Shown in pieces: positions 18,168-27,656 of a DNA stretch of 64,000 bases (within the stretch, counting starts at the first letter, position 1; every line of letters starts with the position of its first letter). The notes under the pieces are model-generated. The model was not told the origin of the DNA and ran no database searches. It saw only the letters and a list, made by a program, of their open reading frames with translations. The translations under genes were made by a program, and so were the position numbers. Origin of the DNA: Conchiformibius steedae. GTDB taxonomy: Bacteria > Pseudomonadota > Gammaproteobacteria > Burkholderiales > Neisseriaceae. The DNA lies in NCBI RefSeq assembly GCF_014054725.1, contig NZ_CP059563.1, forward strand, positions 124,001 to 188,000, given 5' to 3'.

Positions 18168-18798
18168 AGTTTTACCGCATACGCGCTGGTCTGCGCCCTC
18201 ACTGTGGCGACCCACGCCCTTGTCGCTGACGGTATTGCTACTGTCGCTGGCATTGTTTGGCGTGGGCGAAGCGATGTTGGTGCTGGGTGCTTTGGGTTCA
18301 ACACCGTGGACGGTACTGGCACAGGGCATTGCGCTGACCACGGGTGTGGGTTTGGGTTGGGTAACGTTTGCTGTGAGCGCGGTGGTGCTACTGTTGTGGC
18401 TGCCGCTGCGAATGCGCCCTGGTATCGGTACGCTGTGCAATATGGTGGTGATTGCAGCAGTGTTGGGGTTGATGGTGCAACTGTTGCCCGCGCCCGATGC
18501 GCTGTGGGCAAGACTGCTGTTGTGCATGGGTGGGGTGCTGACGGTGGGAACGGCTTCGGCATTGTATTTAACCTGCCATTTGGGTGCAGGTCCACGAGAC
18601 GGTTTGATGGTAGGCATCTGTCGTGCTACGGGCTGGCGCATCGGCGTAGTGCGTACTGCTTTGGAAGTATCGGTATGCGCGGCAGGCTGGCTGTTAGGCG
18701 GAACATTTGGCGCAGGCACGCTGCTGTTTGCCTTTGGCGTGGGCTGGGTGGTACAGGCAGCCGTGGCATGGATTGCGCCCGCCACGCCATCACAATAA
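18154..18798 (+). CDS. YitT/YczE-family membrane protein
   Basis: The 214-residue protein has about five to six TM segments. 'GAGPRDGLMVG' near residue 148 and 'LGALGSTPWTVLAQGIA' resemble the YczE/YyaS/YitT membrane protein family, whose function is unknown. It overlaps resB by 14 bases and precedes ccsA by 24, so it sits inside the cytochrome c maturation operon between two genes usually adjacent. A link to haem or cysteine handling is possible only by position. Confidence 0.75.
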   Translation: MKNRKVLPHTRWSAPSLWRPTPLSLTVLLLSLALFGVGEAMLVLGALGSTPWTVLAQGIALTTGVGLGWVTFAVSAVVLLLWLPLRMRPGIGTLCNMVVIAAVLGLMVQLLPAPDALWARLLLCMGGVLTVGTASALYLTCHLGAGPRDGLMVGICRATGWRIGVVRTALEVSVCAAGWLLGGTFGAGTLLFAFGVGWVVQAAVAWIAPATPSQ

Positions 18799-18822
18799 TG
18801 ATTTTTAACGAAAGGACACACC

Positions 18823-20067
18823 ATGAGCCACCATTCATCTGACAGGATTCCAGCACCGCCGCTGCCGCAGCACGAATTGTTGCAGCAACGTGCGTTTCTC
18901 AAAACCCTGCGCCCGTCTGACTGGCTGTTTGCCGCAGTCGTACTGACAATAACCATCACAGCACACATCAAAATCCCGCATCACATGGATGTGTATGAAG
19001 TGGCGATTTTATGGTCAAGTGCTGCCATTGCCATTGGTTTGGGCTGGTTTTTCAAGCCCATGCGCTGGTTTATGCTGGGAACGGCTGCTGCTGCGGGTTT
19101 GGCGGTGTGGCTGTATGCGGGCAACATCGCCCACGCCAGCGACCAAATCGCTGCTGCCACAGGCAAAGCCCAAGGCAAATTTTTACTGCGCTACTTTTTA
19201 AGCAGCCAATCCGCCGTGATGTGGCAATGCGCCCTGACCATATTGGCGTTTGCTGCTTACAGCGTGGGCGCACTCGCCGCACGTCAGGCACAAAAACGCC
19301 GTCCCGATGCCCCCACAAGTAATTTGTTATTGAATTTAGGCACAAATCTGGCATGGGCAGGCGCGTTTGCAGGCTTTACGGGATTGCTGGTGCGTTGGCA
19401 CGAAAGCTATCTGCTGCGCCCCAACAACGGACACATTCCTGTGTCTAACCTGTATGAAGTGTTTATTTTATTTATGGTGATTACCGCGCTGATGTATCTG
19501 TATTACGAGAAAAAATTTGCCATGCAAAAGCTGGGCGGATTTGTGTACGGGCTGATGTGCGTATTGGCGGGTTTTGTGGTGTGGTACAGCGTTTCGCGCG
19601 GCGCACACCAAATCCAACCGCTGATTCCCGCCTTGCAATCGTGGTGGATGAAAATTCACGTTCCCGCCAACTTTATCGGCTACGGCGCATTTGGTATGGC
19701 GGCGATGTTCGGTATTGCCGAGCTATTGGCACTGCGCGGCAGCCGTTTCCTGCCCGACCCCGCCCATATTGAAGAAGCCATGTACAAAGCCATTGCGGTT
19801 GGCTTTCTATTTTTTACCATTGCCACCATTTTGGGCGCACTATGGGCAGCAGACGCATGGGGACGCTACTGGAGCTGGGACCCCAAAGAAACATGGGCGT
19901 TTATCGTTTGGCTGAACTACGCCGTGTGGCTGCACATGCGTTTGGTGGCAGGCTGGCGCGGTAAAGTGTTGGCGTGGTGGGCGATTATCGGCTTGTTTAT
20001 TACCGCTTTTGCCTTTGTGGGCGTGAATATGTTTTTAAGCGGACTGCATTCCTACGGACAACTTTAA
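18823..20067 (+). CDS. ccsA: Cytochrome c biogenesis protein CcsA/ResC (System II)
   Basis: Haem-handling partner of ResB. The 414-residue protein has about eight TM helices. The tryptophan-rich WWD segment 'WGRYWSWDPKETWAFIVWLN' near residue 345 presents haem on the periplasmic face; conserved histidines in flanking loops (for example 'LHMR' after WWD) would ligate the iron. AAAGGA precedes the ATG. Neisseria relatives carry ResB and CcsA as separate proteins, as here. Confidence 0.95.
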   Translation: MSHHSSDRIPAPPLPQHELLQQRAFLKTLRPSDWLFAAVVLTITITAHIKIPHHMDVYEVAILWSSAAIAIGLGWFFKPMRWFMLGTAAAAGLAVWLYAGNIAHASDQIAAATGKAQGKFLLRYFLSSQSAVMWQCALTILAFAAYSVGALAARQAQKRRPDAPTSNLLLNLGTNLAWAGAFAGFTGLLVRWHESYLLRPNNGHIPVSNLYEVFILFMVITALMYLYYEKKFAMQKLGGFVYGLMCVLAGFVVWYSVSRGAHQIQPLIPALQSWWMKIHVPANFIGYGAFGMAAMFGIAELLALRGSRFLPDPAHIEEAMYKAIAVGFLFFTIATILGALWAADAWGRYWSWDPKETWAFIVWLNYAVWLHMRLVAGWRGKVLAWWAIIGLFITAFAFVGVNMFLSGLHSYGQL

Positions 20068-20089
20068 CCTTTTATAGAAAGACACACAC

Positions 20090-20359
20090 ATGAACACCCA
20101 TCCCGTTATTCTGTACACCCGCCCCTTCTGCCCCTACTGCACCCGTGCCAAAGCCCTGTTGGCACAAGTGGGCGCGGATAATGTTCAAGAAATCAATATT
20201 GACGGCGACAACGCCCTGTTTGAAGAAATGCAAACACGCAGCAACGGCGGGCGCACCGTTCCGCAAATCTTTATCGGCGACACCCATGTTGGCGGTTTTA
20301 CCGATATGGCAGCCCTACACCAGCAAGGCGGATTGCTGCCGCTGTTGGGTATCAGCTAA
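20090..20359 (+). CDS. grxC: Glutaredoxin 3
   Basis: Glutathione-dependent thiol-disulfide oxidoreductase of 89 residues, the usual size for GrxC. The active site is CPYC at 14-17 after 'VILYTRPF'. The glutathione-binding 'TVPQIFIGDTHVGG' loop is intact. It follows ccsA by 22 bases with AGAAAGA upstream, so it probably belongs to the cytochrome c maturation transcript. Confidence 0.96.
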   Translation: MNTHPVILYTRPFCPYCTRAKALLAQVGADNVQEINIDGDNALFEEMQTRSNGGRTVPQIFIGDTHVGGFTDMAALHQQGGLLPLLGIS

Positions 20360-20368
20360 CCGTTAAAC

Positions 20369-20408
20369 AAATCAACGCCGTTTCCATACAGAAACGGCGT
20401 TGATTTTA
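20369..20408. terminator. Bidirectional terminator between grxC and pgi
   Basis: Perfect 16-bp stem AAATCAACGCCGTTTC / GAAACGGCGTTGATTT with a 6-base loop, between convergent genes. Confidence 0.9.
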
Positions 20409-22076
20409 ATCCAGCAAATGACACGTTCCGTCCGTTTCACAATTGGCACGGCGGTAACGTTTAATCAAACGCATGGTAGAAGCATCGTGCGCCTGCGTGT
20501 CCATTTCGCCCGTCAGTTCCGCCAACACCGTTTTTGCCAACTGCTTACCCAATTCCACGCCCCACTGGTCAAAGCTGTTAATCCCCCACACCACGCCTTG
20601 CACAAACACCTTATGTTCATACAGCGCCACCAGCGCACCCATATTAAACGGGTCAATCTTTTCCAATAAAATCATATTGGTCGGACGGTTTCCCGAAAAG
20701 GTTTTGTGCGGGATTAGGGCTTGTGCTTCGGCTTCGCCCATGCCCGCTGCCAACAGTTCCGCACGCGCCTCTTCGGCGGTTTTACCGCGCATAAACGCTT
20801 CGGCTTGGGCAATGGCATTGCTTAACAAAATTTCGTGATGCCCCGGTAAATTGCTGCGTTTTTCCAAAGACACAATCAAATCCGCAGGCGTTAAATGTGT
20901 GCCTTGGTGCATCAATTGGAAAAAAGCATGTTGTCCGTTAATGCCTGTTTCGCCCCAAATAATCGGTCCTGTGGTGGTGGTAACAGGCGTACCGTCTGCC
21001 TGAACCTGTTTGCCGTTGGATTCCATGTCCAATTGCTGCACAAATTTGGGAAAACGGTGTAAATTCTGGTCGTAAGGGGCAATCACATGGGTAGATGCGC
21101 CGTAAAAATTGCTGTACCAAATCCCCAGCAGTGCCAAAATCACAGGCATATTGCGTTCAAACGGGGTGTGCGCAAAATGTTGGTCCATCAGGTGTGCGCC
21201 TTCCAGCATACGCACAAAATGGGTTTCGCCCAAATACAGCATAATCGGCAGACCAATCGCCGACCACAGGCTGTAACGTCCGCCTACCCAATCCCAAAAT
21301 TCAAACATGTGTTCGGTATCAATACCAAACGCGGCAACGGCTTCGTGATTGGTGGACACGGCAACAAAATGTTTGGCAATATCCGCTTCGCCCGCATCGC
21401 GCAAAAACCATTCGCGGGCAGTACGGGCATTGGTCAGGGTTTCCTGCGTGGTAAAGGTTTTGGACGCAATCACAAACAGGGTGGTTTCGGGACGTACTTT
21501 TTCCAGCACCCCGCGCAGCTGCGTACCGTCTACATTGGACACAAAGTGCATGCTTAAACGCTCGTGTCCGTAGGGCTTGAGCGCAGAACACATCATCAAC
21601 GGTCCTAAATCGGAACCGCCGATACCGATATTGACCACATCGGTAATGGCTTGACCTGTGTAGCCCGTCCAACGTCCGCCGCGCACGGCATCGGCAAAAC
21701 GCCCCATTTTGGCTAATACGGCGTTTACCTGCGGCATCACGTTTTCGCCGTCTTCATACACGGGCGTGTTGCTGCGGTTGCGTAAAGCGGTATGCAAAAC
21801 GGCACGTTGTTCGGTCAGGTTGATTTTTTCCCCGCCAAACATCGCGCCGATGCGTTCTTGCAAACCGCTTTGTTGCGCCAATTCAATTAAATGGGCAAGT
21901 ACGGTGTCGTCAATGCGGTTTTTGGAATAATCCAGCACCATTTCGCCCACTTCCAGCCAATAGCGTTCGGCGCGTTGCGGGTCTTGGGCGAACAGTTCGC
22001 GCATGTGTTGGTTGCGGGTGCGTTGAAAATCGTGTGTGAGGGCTTGCCATGCGGGCAAATCGACAGGGTGGGTCAT
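20406..22076 (-). CDS. pgi: Glucose-6-phosphate isomerase
   Basis: Interconverts glucose-6-phosphate and fructose-6-phosphate. The 556 residues match the bacterial type. Key segments are '[13 protein letters not shown]', '[15 protein letters not shown]', '[14 protein letters not shown]', '[12 protein letters not shown]', '[23 protein letters not shown]' and the signature '[14 protein letters not shown]' near the end. It is the last member of the minus-strand sugar cluster, separated from plsC by a small plus-strand gene. Confidence 0.98.
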   Translation of the reverse strand: MTHPVDLPAWQALTHDFQRTRNQHMRELFAQDPQRAERYWLEVGEMVLDYSKNRIDDTVLAHLIELAQQSGLQERIGAMFGGEKINLTEQRAVLHTALRNRSNTPVYEDGENVMPQVNAVLAKMGRFADAVRGGRWTGYTGQAITDVVNIGIGGSDLGPLMMCSALKPYGHERLSMHFVSNVDGTQLRGVLEKVRPETTLFVIASKTFTTQETLTNARTAREWFLRDAGEADIAKHFVAVSTNHEAVAAFGIDTEHMFEFWDWVGGRYSLWSAIGLPIMLYLGETHFVRMLEGAHLMDQHFAHTPFERNMPVILALLGIWYSNFYGASTHVIAPYDQNLHRFPKFVQQLDMESNGKQVQADGTPVTTTTGPIIWGETGINGQHAFFQLMHQGTHLTPADLIVSLEKRSNLPGHHEILLSNAIAQAEAFMRGKTAEEARAELLAAGMGEAEAQALIPHKTFSGNRPTNMILLEKIDPFNMGALVALYEHKVFVQGVVWGINSFDQWGVELGKQLAKTVLAELTGEMDTQAHDASTMRLIKRYRRANCETDGTCHLLD

Positions 22077-22120
22077 TATTGTTTATCCTAATATTTTATC
22101 GTTAAAACAGGAAAATCATC

Positions 22121-22384
22121 ATGTGGCATATTGTATTGATGGGTTATGTGTTTACCACACTGATGTTTGCCGTGGCGCAACCGGGTTTGGCACGGCAGTT
22201 GATTTATTTGGTGGTGTTTACCGTATTGCCTACGCTGTTTGCGTTCTGGGTGGCGATGGTGCGCCGCCGCAACCGTTTGATGAAATTACAGGAAAGGCGG
22301 GCAGAAATTACGGCAGCAGACGCTGCGGATTCGGACTGTCAGACAACACCTGTTGGCGAAGATACGCCTCCACGCGGTCTTTAA
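22121..22384 (+). CDS. Small membrane protein of unknown function
   Basis: The 87-residue protein has two hydrophobic helices (about 2-20 and 26-47) followed by a basic then acidic tail. AGGA lies eight bases before the ATG. It is divergent from pgi, and its last 77 bases overlap the 3' end of plsC on the opposite strand. I do not recognise the family. Confidence 0.55.
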   Translation: MWHIVLMGYVFTTLMFAVAQPGLARQLIYLVVFTVLPTLFAFWVAMVRRRNRLMKLQERRAEITAADAADSDCQTTPVGEDTPPRGL

Positions 22385-23093
22385 TGGCAAAACGGTCGCC
22401 TTCGGGGCGCATGGCATCGGCAAAATCCACGCGCACCACGATTTCGCGCAAACGCAAAATCCGCCACAACGACACAAACAGGTTGATATCGGCAAAGGAA
22501 ACGGCTTCGGTGCGCTGCCCTGCTGCGTCGTAATAGCGCAAGGCGGCGGCGCGTATGGGCGCGTCTGCCTGAATTGCGGCTTGGAACAGGGCGGCTTTCA
22601 GCGGCAACACGCCGTTGCCTAATGAGGTTCGCGCTTCGGGGAAAAAGCACACATTGCCACCGCTGCGCAAGGCTTGGGCAATGGCGGCATTGATGGGGTC
22701 AATGTCTTTACGGCTGCTGCGGTCAATAAACACCGCACCCGCATTGCGTATCATTTTGCCGATAAAAGGCCAACGCTGCAATTCAGTCATGGCAATAAAA
22801 CGGCAGGGATACACCGACACCAGCACAAAAATATCCAGCCACGACACATGGTTGGCAACCAGCAAAGTGCCGTCTGCCACCACGGGCGCAGCGGGATTGT
22901 CCACGCGCACCGCCATAATGCGCAGACATTCTTCGCCCATCTGCTGCAATACGCGGCGGCGCGTGGCATCGTCCGCACCATCCAAACGGCGCAGGCGCAG
23001 CGCGGTACGCAGCAGCCAAGCCAGCAGCCGCGCCAAACGCCACGCCATCACCGCATAAGCGGTGCGCGTTTTGCGGGTCACCAAAGCTGTCAT
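22308..23093 (-). CDS. plsC: 1-acyl-sn-glycerol-3-phosphate acyltransferase
   Basis: Phospholipid synthesis enzyme that acylates lysophosphatidate. The 261-residue protein has an N-terminal hydrophobic helix, then the acyltransferase motifs: I 'NHVSWLD' (H-X4-D), II 'GAVFIDRSSRKD', III 'FFPEARTS', where the usual Gly is Ala, and IV around 'VLPLKAALFQAA'. The ATG at 23093 lies one base after the hexR stop (TAA-T-ATG), so translation is probably coupled. An upstream in-frame start inside hexR exists but is less likely. Confidence 0.85.
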   Translation of the reverse strand: MTALVTRKTRTAYAVMAWRLARLLAWLLRTALRLRRLDGADDATRRRVLQQMGEECLRIMAVRVDNPAAPVVADGTLLVANHVSWLDIFVLVSVYPCRFIAMTELQRWPFIGKMIRNAGAVFIDRSSRKDIDPINAAIAQALRSGGNVCFFPEARTSLGNGVLPLKAALFQAAIQADAPIRAAALRYYDAAGQRTEAVSFADINLFVSLWRILRLREIVVRVDFADAMRPEGDRFAIKDRVEAYLRQQVLSDSPNPQRLLP

Positions 23094-23094
23094 A

Positions 23095-23967
23095 TTAAGC
23101 AGCGTTTGAAGTATCGGCAGCGTCACCGTCTGCCGCCACATGGTGTTTGCGCACGCTGCGTTTCACCTTTTCCAACTGCAGACTGATGGTTTCGCCAAAA
23201 CGCAATGCCAAACCGATTGCCAAAATATCCACCACCGCCAATTGCAGCATGCGCGACACCATCGGCGTATAACGGCTGTTGTCTTCCTGCACCGCCACGG
23301 GCAGCACACAGTCTGCCAACTGCGCCAAGGGGCTGTCACTGCGGGTAATGGCAATCACTTGTGCGCCGTTTTCTTTGGCAATGCTCACCGAATCCAGCAG
23401 CTCGATGGACGAACCCGAATTGGAAATCACCACCAGCACATCATCGGCACTCAATACCGCTGCCGCCATCAATTGCGTGTGTGTGTCCGAATACGCCACC
23501 GTAGAAATGCCGAAACGGAAAAACTTGTGTTGCGCGTCCTGCGCCACAATGCCCGAATTGCCTACCCCGTAAAACTCAATACGGCGGGCGTGGGTCAGCA
23601 TGGCAACAGCGTTTTCCAAATCGCTCTGATTCAGGCTGCGACGCGCGCCCAATAAGGCAGCGGCGGTGTTGCCCAACACTTTTTCCATCACATCGCCCAT
23701 GCTGTCATCGATGTTTAATTCGGCATGCACATAGGGCAAACCCGAATGGCTGATGCTGGCAGACAATGCCAATTTGAATTCGGGCAAGCCTTTATAACCC
23801 AAGCTGCGACAGAAACGGATAACCGTGGGTTGGCTCACACCCGCACGTTCGGCGATTTCTGCCACCGCAGCATGAACAAACCATTTGGGTTCTGCCAAGG
23901 CGCATTCGCCTACTTTGCGTTCGGCGGCAGACAGGGTGTTTAACTCTTCACTGATTTTGCTAAGCAT
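23095..23967 (-). CDS. hexR: RpiR-family regulator HexR
   Basis: Transcription factor controlling central sugar metabolism; in relatives it senses 2-keto-3-deoxy-6-phosphogluconate. The 290-residue protein has an N-terminal HTH (about 1-75, 'ERAGVSQPTVIRFCRSLGYKG') and a SIS sugar-phosphate domain (about 125-255, 'FYGVGNSGIVAQDAQHKF' and 'VISNSGSSIELLDSV'). It sits between nudE and plsC in the operon led by pgl and glk, which it probably regulates. I could not find a clear HexR operator upstream of pgl. Confidence 0.9.
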   Translation of the reverse strand: MLSKISEELNTLSAAERKVGECALAEPKWFVHAAVAEIAERAGVSQPTVIRFCRSLGYKGLPEFKLALSASISHSGLPYVHAELNIDDSMGDVMEKVLGNTAAALLGARRSLNQSDLENAVAMLTHARRIEFYGVGNSGIVAQDAQHKFFRFGISTVAYSDTHTQLMAAAVLSADDVLVVISNSGSSIELLDSVSIAKENGAQVIAITRSDSPLAQLADCVLPVAVQEDNSRYTPMVSRMLQLAVVDILAIGLALRFGETISLQLEKVKRSVRKHHVAADGDAADTSNAA

Positions 23968-23991
23968 AATATTTTCTCTCTGACTGAATCA

Positions 23992-24570
23992 TTAAAGCGC
24001 TATTTTACCGTGTTTTGCTGCAAAAACGTTCTCAAATAAAAACAATGATGCCAATACCCGTGCATCGCCCATTTCGGGATGCGCCAGTAATTCGGGAATT
24101 TTATCCAAATCAACAAACACTTGCTGCAAGGGTTCGGGTTCATCGCCCGATAAGGCAGAGGGGCGCAAACCTTCGGCAATAAACACGTGCATGGGGCTGA
24201 ACATGTGTCCGGGCGAGATATACAGGCGGCGCAGTAGGGTAAATTCATCGGCGGCAAAACCGATTTCTTCCTGCAATTCGCGGTTGGCTGCCTGTTCGGG
24301 CGTTTCACCTTCATCAATCAGCCCTTTGGGGAAGGTTAATTCGTAACGCTCGCTGCCTACGGCGTATTCACGAATCATAATCAGGCGGTTTTGATACACG
24401 GGCAACACCATCACGGCACGGCGGCGGGCTGGGGTGAGCCGTTCATAGGTGCGTTTTTGCCCGTTGGCAAACTGCAAATCCACGCTTTGCACCTGAAAAA
24501 CAGCCGTTTCTGCTGCCACGCGCACCGATAAGATTTCGGGTGGGGTTAAGTCGTTATCCAAATAATTCAT
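23992..24570 (-). CDS. nudE: Nudix hydrolase, ADP-compound type (NudE-like)
   Basis: Hydrolyses ADP-linked metabolites such as ADP-ribose, NADH and diadenosine polyphosphates in the family. The 192-residue protein has a complete Nudix box, GX5EX7REUXEEXGU, in 'GLIDEGETPEQAANRELQ' followed by EEIGF. 'SPGHMFSPMHVFIAEGL' matches NudE rather than other Nudix groups. It lies between glk (18 bases) and hexR (24 bases) in one minus-strand run. Confidence 0.88.
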   Translation of the reverse strand: MNYLDNDLTPPEILSVRVAAETAVFQVQSVDLQFANGQKRTYERLTPARRRAVMVLPVYQNRLIMIREYAVGSERYELTFPKGLIDEGETPEQAANRELQEEIGFAADEFTLLRRLYISPGHMFSPMHVFIAEGLRPSALSGDEPEPLQQVFVDLDKIPELLAHPEMGDARVLASLFLFENVFAAKHGKIAL

Positions 24571-24588
24571 TGTTTCAATTCCTTTATA

Positions 24589-25572
24589 TTAACGGCGCAA
24601 ATGGTTGTGCAATGCCGCCGCTGCGCCTTCAATGCCCGGATAAGGGCTTAATACCACATAAGCAGGCACGTCTGCCAAATAATCGGCAAAACGCCCTTTG
24701 TCTTCAAAACGGCGGCGGAACGGCGATTGTTTAAAATAATCCGCAAAACGCGGCACAATGCCACCGCACACATACACACCGCCACGCGCGCCCAAGGTCA
24801 AAACCAAATTAGACGCTGCCGTTCCCAGCATGGCACAAAAAATATCCAAAGTTTCACGGCACAGCGGCGATGTGCCGTTAAGTGCCTGTGCGGTGATGTC
24901 CGCAGGCGACCAATCCAGCGGTACGCTGTGCGCCTGCTGCTGCGCCAAAGCCTGATAAATCAACACCAGCCCCGCACCGCTTAACAAACGCTCGGCGGAA
25001 ACGTGTCCGAACTGTTTGCGGGCGTATTGCCAAATCATCACTTCGGTATCGTCAAACGGCGAAAAGCTAACATGTCCGCCCTCGCCTGCCAACGCTGTCC
25101 ACCCTGCGGCAGACGGAATCAGCCCGCTTACGCCCAAGCCCGTTCCCGCACCAATCACCGCTTTGGGCGCGTCTGCCGCTGCCTTACCGCCACCAACTTG
25201 CACCAAATGATGTTCTGCCGTGCGCGACACCGCCAAAGCCTGCGCGGTAAAATCGTTTAACAGCAACAAAGTTTCCCAAGCAAAGGCTTGGCGCACCGCT
25301 TCAATGGAAAACGCCCAATGATGATTGGTCATCTGCACCCAATCGCCGCGAATCGGGTTGGCAATGGCAAAAGCGGCGTGGCGCACCGTTTCGCCGTGGG
25401 CATATTCACGCAAATAGGCGGCAACGGCATCGTTTATGGTGGCGTAATCGGCGCAGGGCAACACGGCTGTCCGTTCCCATTGTTCGGGCGCGGTTTGTAA
25501 AGCAAAACGGGCATTGGTTCCGCCAATATCCGCCAACAGGCGCGGATAGCCGTTAAGGGTGGCTGTACACAT
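24589..25572 (-). CDS. glk: Glucokinase
   Basis: ATP-dependent phosphorylation of glucose. The 327-residue protein has the phosphate-1 motif '[14 protein letters not shown]' near residue 13, 'NHHWAFS', '[13 protein letters not shown]' (catalytic Asp), '[12 protein letters not shown]', '[10 protein letters not shown]' and 'VYVCGGI'. The ATG at 25572 has AAGG nine bases upstream; a GTG two codons earlier is in frame. It overlaps the 3' end of pgl by 20 bases. Confidence 0.95.
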   Translation of the reverse strand: MCTATLNGYPRLLADIGGTNARFALQTAPEQWERTAVLPCADYATINDAVAAYLREYAHGETVRHAAFAIANPIRGDWVQMTNHHWAFSIEAVRQAFAWETLLLLNDFTAQALAVSRTAEHHLVQVGGGKAAADAPKAVIGAGTGLGVSGLIPSAAGWTALAGEGGHVSFSPFDDTEVMIWQYARKQFGHVSAERLLSGAGLVLIYQALAQQQAHSVPLDWSPADITAQALNGTSPLCRETLDIFCAMLGTAASNLVLTLGARGGVYVCGGIVPRFADYFKQSPFRRRFEDKGRFADYLADVPAYVVLSPYPGIEGAAAALHNHLRR

Positions 25573-26239
25573 CAACACGCACCTTTTCGGAATGTAAAAT
25601 CAGGCTGACAGGCAAATCCATTCGCGCCCGTTCTGCTGCCTGTTGATAAACAGCCAGTTTTTCTGCACCGCCAATGGCAAGGAATACGGCAGCGGCGCGT
25701 TCAATCGCGGGCAGGCTTAAAGTTAAACGCTCATGCGGGGCGGTAAGGGGGCTGGTGTGCAGCAGCGCGGGCGCATCGGGTGCCAGTGCGGCGGACAACT
25801 GCGGCGCTTGCGGAAACAGACTGGCGGTGTGTCCGTCTGCACCCATGCCCAACACCACCACATCGGGCTGAACAAAATGCTGTTGGGCAAACGGCAATGC
25901 CACAGCAGGCGTGGGCGCAAGTTCGCCGTCTGCAATTAAAGGCAGCCAACGCGCCACAGCAGCACGGTTTTGCAGCAGGTATTCGCGCACCAAAGCGGTG
26001 TTGCTGTCGGCGTGGGTGGTGGCGACAATGCGTTCATCGACTAAAGTGATGTTCACACGCGACCAATCCAAATCTTGTGTGTTCAATGCCTGAAAAAAGG
26101 CAATTGGTGAACGTCCGCCCGACACGGCAAGCGTGGCATGGGGCTGACGGGAAAGGGTGTCGCGCAAAGCATTGGCAACGGCTTGTGCCAGCGCAAACGC
26201 GGCACTGGGGGCATCGGTAAAAGTATGGTGCTGAATCAT
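25553..26239 (-). CDS. pgl: 6-phosphogluconolactonase
   Basis: Second step of the oxidative pentose phosphate/Entner-Doudoroff route. The 228-residue protein carries the family signatures '[13 protein letters not shown]', 'VDERIV', '[17 protein letters not shown]' and 'RLTLSLPAI'. The start at MIQHHTF is chosen for N-terminal similarity; no strong ribosome-binding site is visible and a start 42 bases upstream is possible. It is the first gene of the pgl-glk-nudE-hexR-plsC run; zwf and edd, often adjacent in Neisseria, are not next to it here. Confidence 0.9.
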   Translation of the reverse strand: MIQHHTFTDAPSAAFALAQAVANALRDTLSRQPHATLAVSGGRSPIAFFQALNTQDLDWSRVNITLVDERIVATTHADSNTALVREYLLQNRAAVARWLPLIADGELAPTPAVALPFAQQHFVQPDVVVLGMGADGHTASLFPQAPQLSAALAPDAPALLHTSPLTAPHERLTLSLPAIERAAAVFLAIGGAEKLAVYQQAAERARMDLPVSLILHSEKVRVDVYSHP

Positions 26240-26311
26240 GGCAATGGGAACCAATAACAAATAATTTATATTGTAGCGCAAACTCTGTCAAAAAACGCGC
26301 TGCGCCCATCA

Positions 26312-26341
26312 TTGGCACAATCGCCAAAATGCCGTTATACT
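26312..26341 (+). promoter_or_regulatory. Probable promoter of the BON/LysM gene
   Basis: TTGGCA at 26312-26317 and TATACT at 26336-26341 are separated by 18 bases, about 35 bases before the ATG. Confidence 0.5.
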
Positions 26342-26375
26342 CGCCCTTTTATCACACACACACAAGGACACACAC

Positions 26376-26900
26376 ATGGGCTTGTTCAGTTTTATTCAAG
26401 ACGCGGGCGCAAAATTATTCGGTTCGGACGACCCCGCCGAAGTCTCTGCCAAAATCAAAAGCCATTTGGAAGAACAATTATTGGGCTTGCACCAGTTGGA
26501 AGCCGATTACAACCCCGAAACCAAAACCGTGATTTTAACGGGCATCGCCCCCGACCTGCCCGCTTCTGAAAAAGCGGCTTTGGCTGCGGGCAATGTTAGC
26601 GGTGTGAAACATGTGGACAACCGCTTAAAACTGCTGGTACAGGTAGCCGCCGAAGCCGCTGCCCGCCGCGAAGCTGCCGAAGCCGAAGGCGGTGCGCCCT
26701 CTGCCGCGGAAAACGCCGAAGCCGCCGCTGCCACCGAATCCCGTTTTCATGATGTGGTAAAGGGCGACACCCTGTCTGCCATTGCCAAGCAGTATTACGG
26801 CGATGCCAACCAGTACAACAAAATTTTTGAAGCCAACAAACCCATGCTTACCGACCCGAATAAAATCTATCCGGGACAAAAATTGCGTATTCCCGACTAA
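26376..26900 (+). CDS. kbp: BON and LysM domain protein, Kbp (YgaU)-like
   Basis: The 174-residue protein starts MGLFSFIQDAGAKLFG, very close to E. coli Kbp (YgaU), a cytoplasmic potassium-binding protein. It has the same order: a BON domain (about 30-95, 'ILTGIAPDLPASEKAALAAG' then NVSGVKHVD) and a C-terminal LysM domain (about 122-172, 'HDVVKGDTLSAIAKQYYG' and 'KIYPGQKLRIPD'). An Ala/Glu-rich linker between the domains is about 25 residues longer than in E. coli. No signal peptide is visible, so a cytoplasmic location is likely. Confidence 0.85.
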   Translation: MGLFSFIQDAGAKLFGSDDPAEVSAKIKSHLEEQLLGLHQLEADYNPETKTVILTGIAPDLPASEKAALAAGNVSGVKHVDNRLKLLVQVAAEAAARREAAEAEGGAPSAAENAEAAAATESRFHDVVKGDTLSAIAKQYYGDANQYNKIFEANKPMLTDPNKIYPGQKLRIPD

Positions 26901-26934
26901 TTATTCTATTTAAAGTCCGCTTTTCGGGGCAGAC

Positions 26935-26966
26935 AGACACACCACAGTCTGCCTGCCCCGTTTGTA
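26935..26966 (+). terminator. Terminator after the Kbp-like gene
   Basis: Stem CGGGGCAGACAGAC / GTCTGCCTGCCCCG with one mismatch and an 8-base loop, then GTTTG. Confidence 0.7.
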
Positions 26967-26997
26967 TTTTGGATTTAACCGCCCAGTAGGAACACTT

Positions 26998-27627
26998 ATG
27001 CTCAAACCCGATACCGTGCTTACCCTCAACGGCCCCGCAGGGCTGTTGGAAACCCTGTATATTCCCGCCAAAGGCAGCGAACGCGGCGTGGCAGTGATTA
27101 ACCACCCCAATCCCACCCAAGGCGGCACGTTTACCAATAAAGTGATTCAAACCGCCGCCAAAGTGCTGGCAGAACTGGGCTATCACTGCTATCTGCCCAA
27201 TTTGCGCGGCACAGGCAACAGCGAAGGCACATACGACCACGGGCGCGGCGAAACCGATGATTGCGTGGCAGTGGTGGATTTTGCACGGGCGCAGCACCCG
27301 CAGGCGCAACAGCTGGTGTTGGCAGGGTTTTCATTTGGTGGCTATGTGGCGGTGTTTGCCGCACAACAGCGCAGCCCCGATATTTTGCTGCTGATTGGCG
27401 CAGCTTTGGGACATTATCCCGTTCCCGCCCCCGCCGTTCCCGACACCTCGCGCACCGTGATGATTCACGGCGCAGACGATGAAGTGGTGGCATTGTCCAA
27501 GCCTTTGGCTTGGGCAGCGCCGCAAAACCTGCCTGTGGTGGTTTTGCCCGAATGCTCGCATTTTTTCCACGGCAAACTCGTCCCCCTGCGCGACACCGTG
27601 CGCCGATTTGTCCTGCCCTTAATTTAA
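26998..27627 (+). CDS. Alpha/beta hydrolase (COG2945-like)
   Basis: Predicted cytoplasmic serine hydrolase of 209 residues. The nucleophile elbow is GFSFGG (about residue 108), the acid 'HGADDEVV' near 160 and the histidine 'CSHFFHG' near 185. Together with 'VINHPNPTQGGTFTNKV' and 'NLRGTGNSEG', this matches the small COG2945 hydrolases. Substrate unknown. AGGA precedes the ATG. It lies 29 bases upstream of oppC and may be co-transcribed with the peptide transporter. Confidence 0.82.
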   Translation: MLKPDTVLTLNGPAGLLETLYIPAKGSERGVAVINHPNPTQGGTFTNKVIQTAAKVLAELGYHCYLPNLRGTGNSEGTYDHGRGETDDCVAVVDFARAQHPQAQQLVLAGFSFGGYVAVFAAQQRSPDILLLIGAALGHYPVPAPAVPDTSRTVMIHGADDEVVALSKPLAWAAPQNLPVVVLPECSHFFHGKLVPLRDTVRRFVLPLI

Positions 27628-27656
27628 TACAATAACAAACCGAAAAAGGAACACCG

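Noticed and set aside
22674..23186. A 170-codon plus-strand frame opposite plsC and hexR
   Set aside because: It lies fully opposite two well-supported genes and has a His/Gln-rich shadow composition.
26240..26311. A HexR operator upstream of pgl
   Set aside because: I looked for a TGTAAT-type palindrome between pgl and the Kbp-like gene and found no convincing match.
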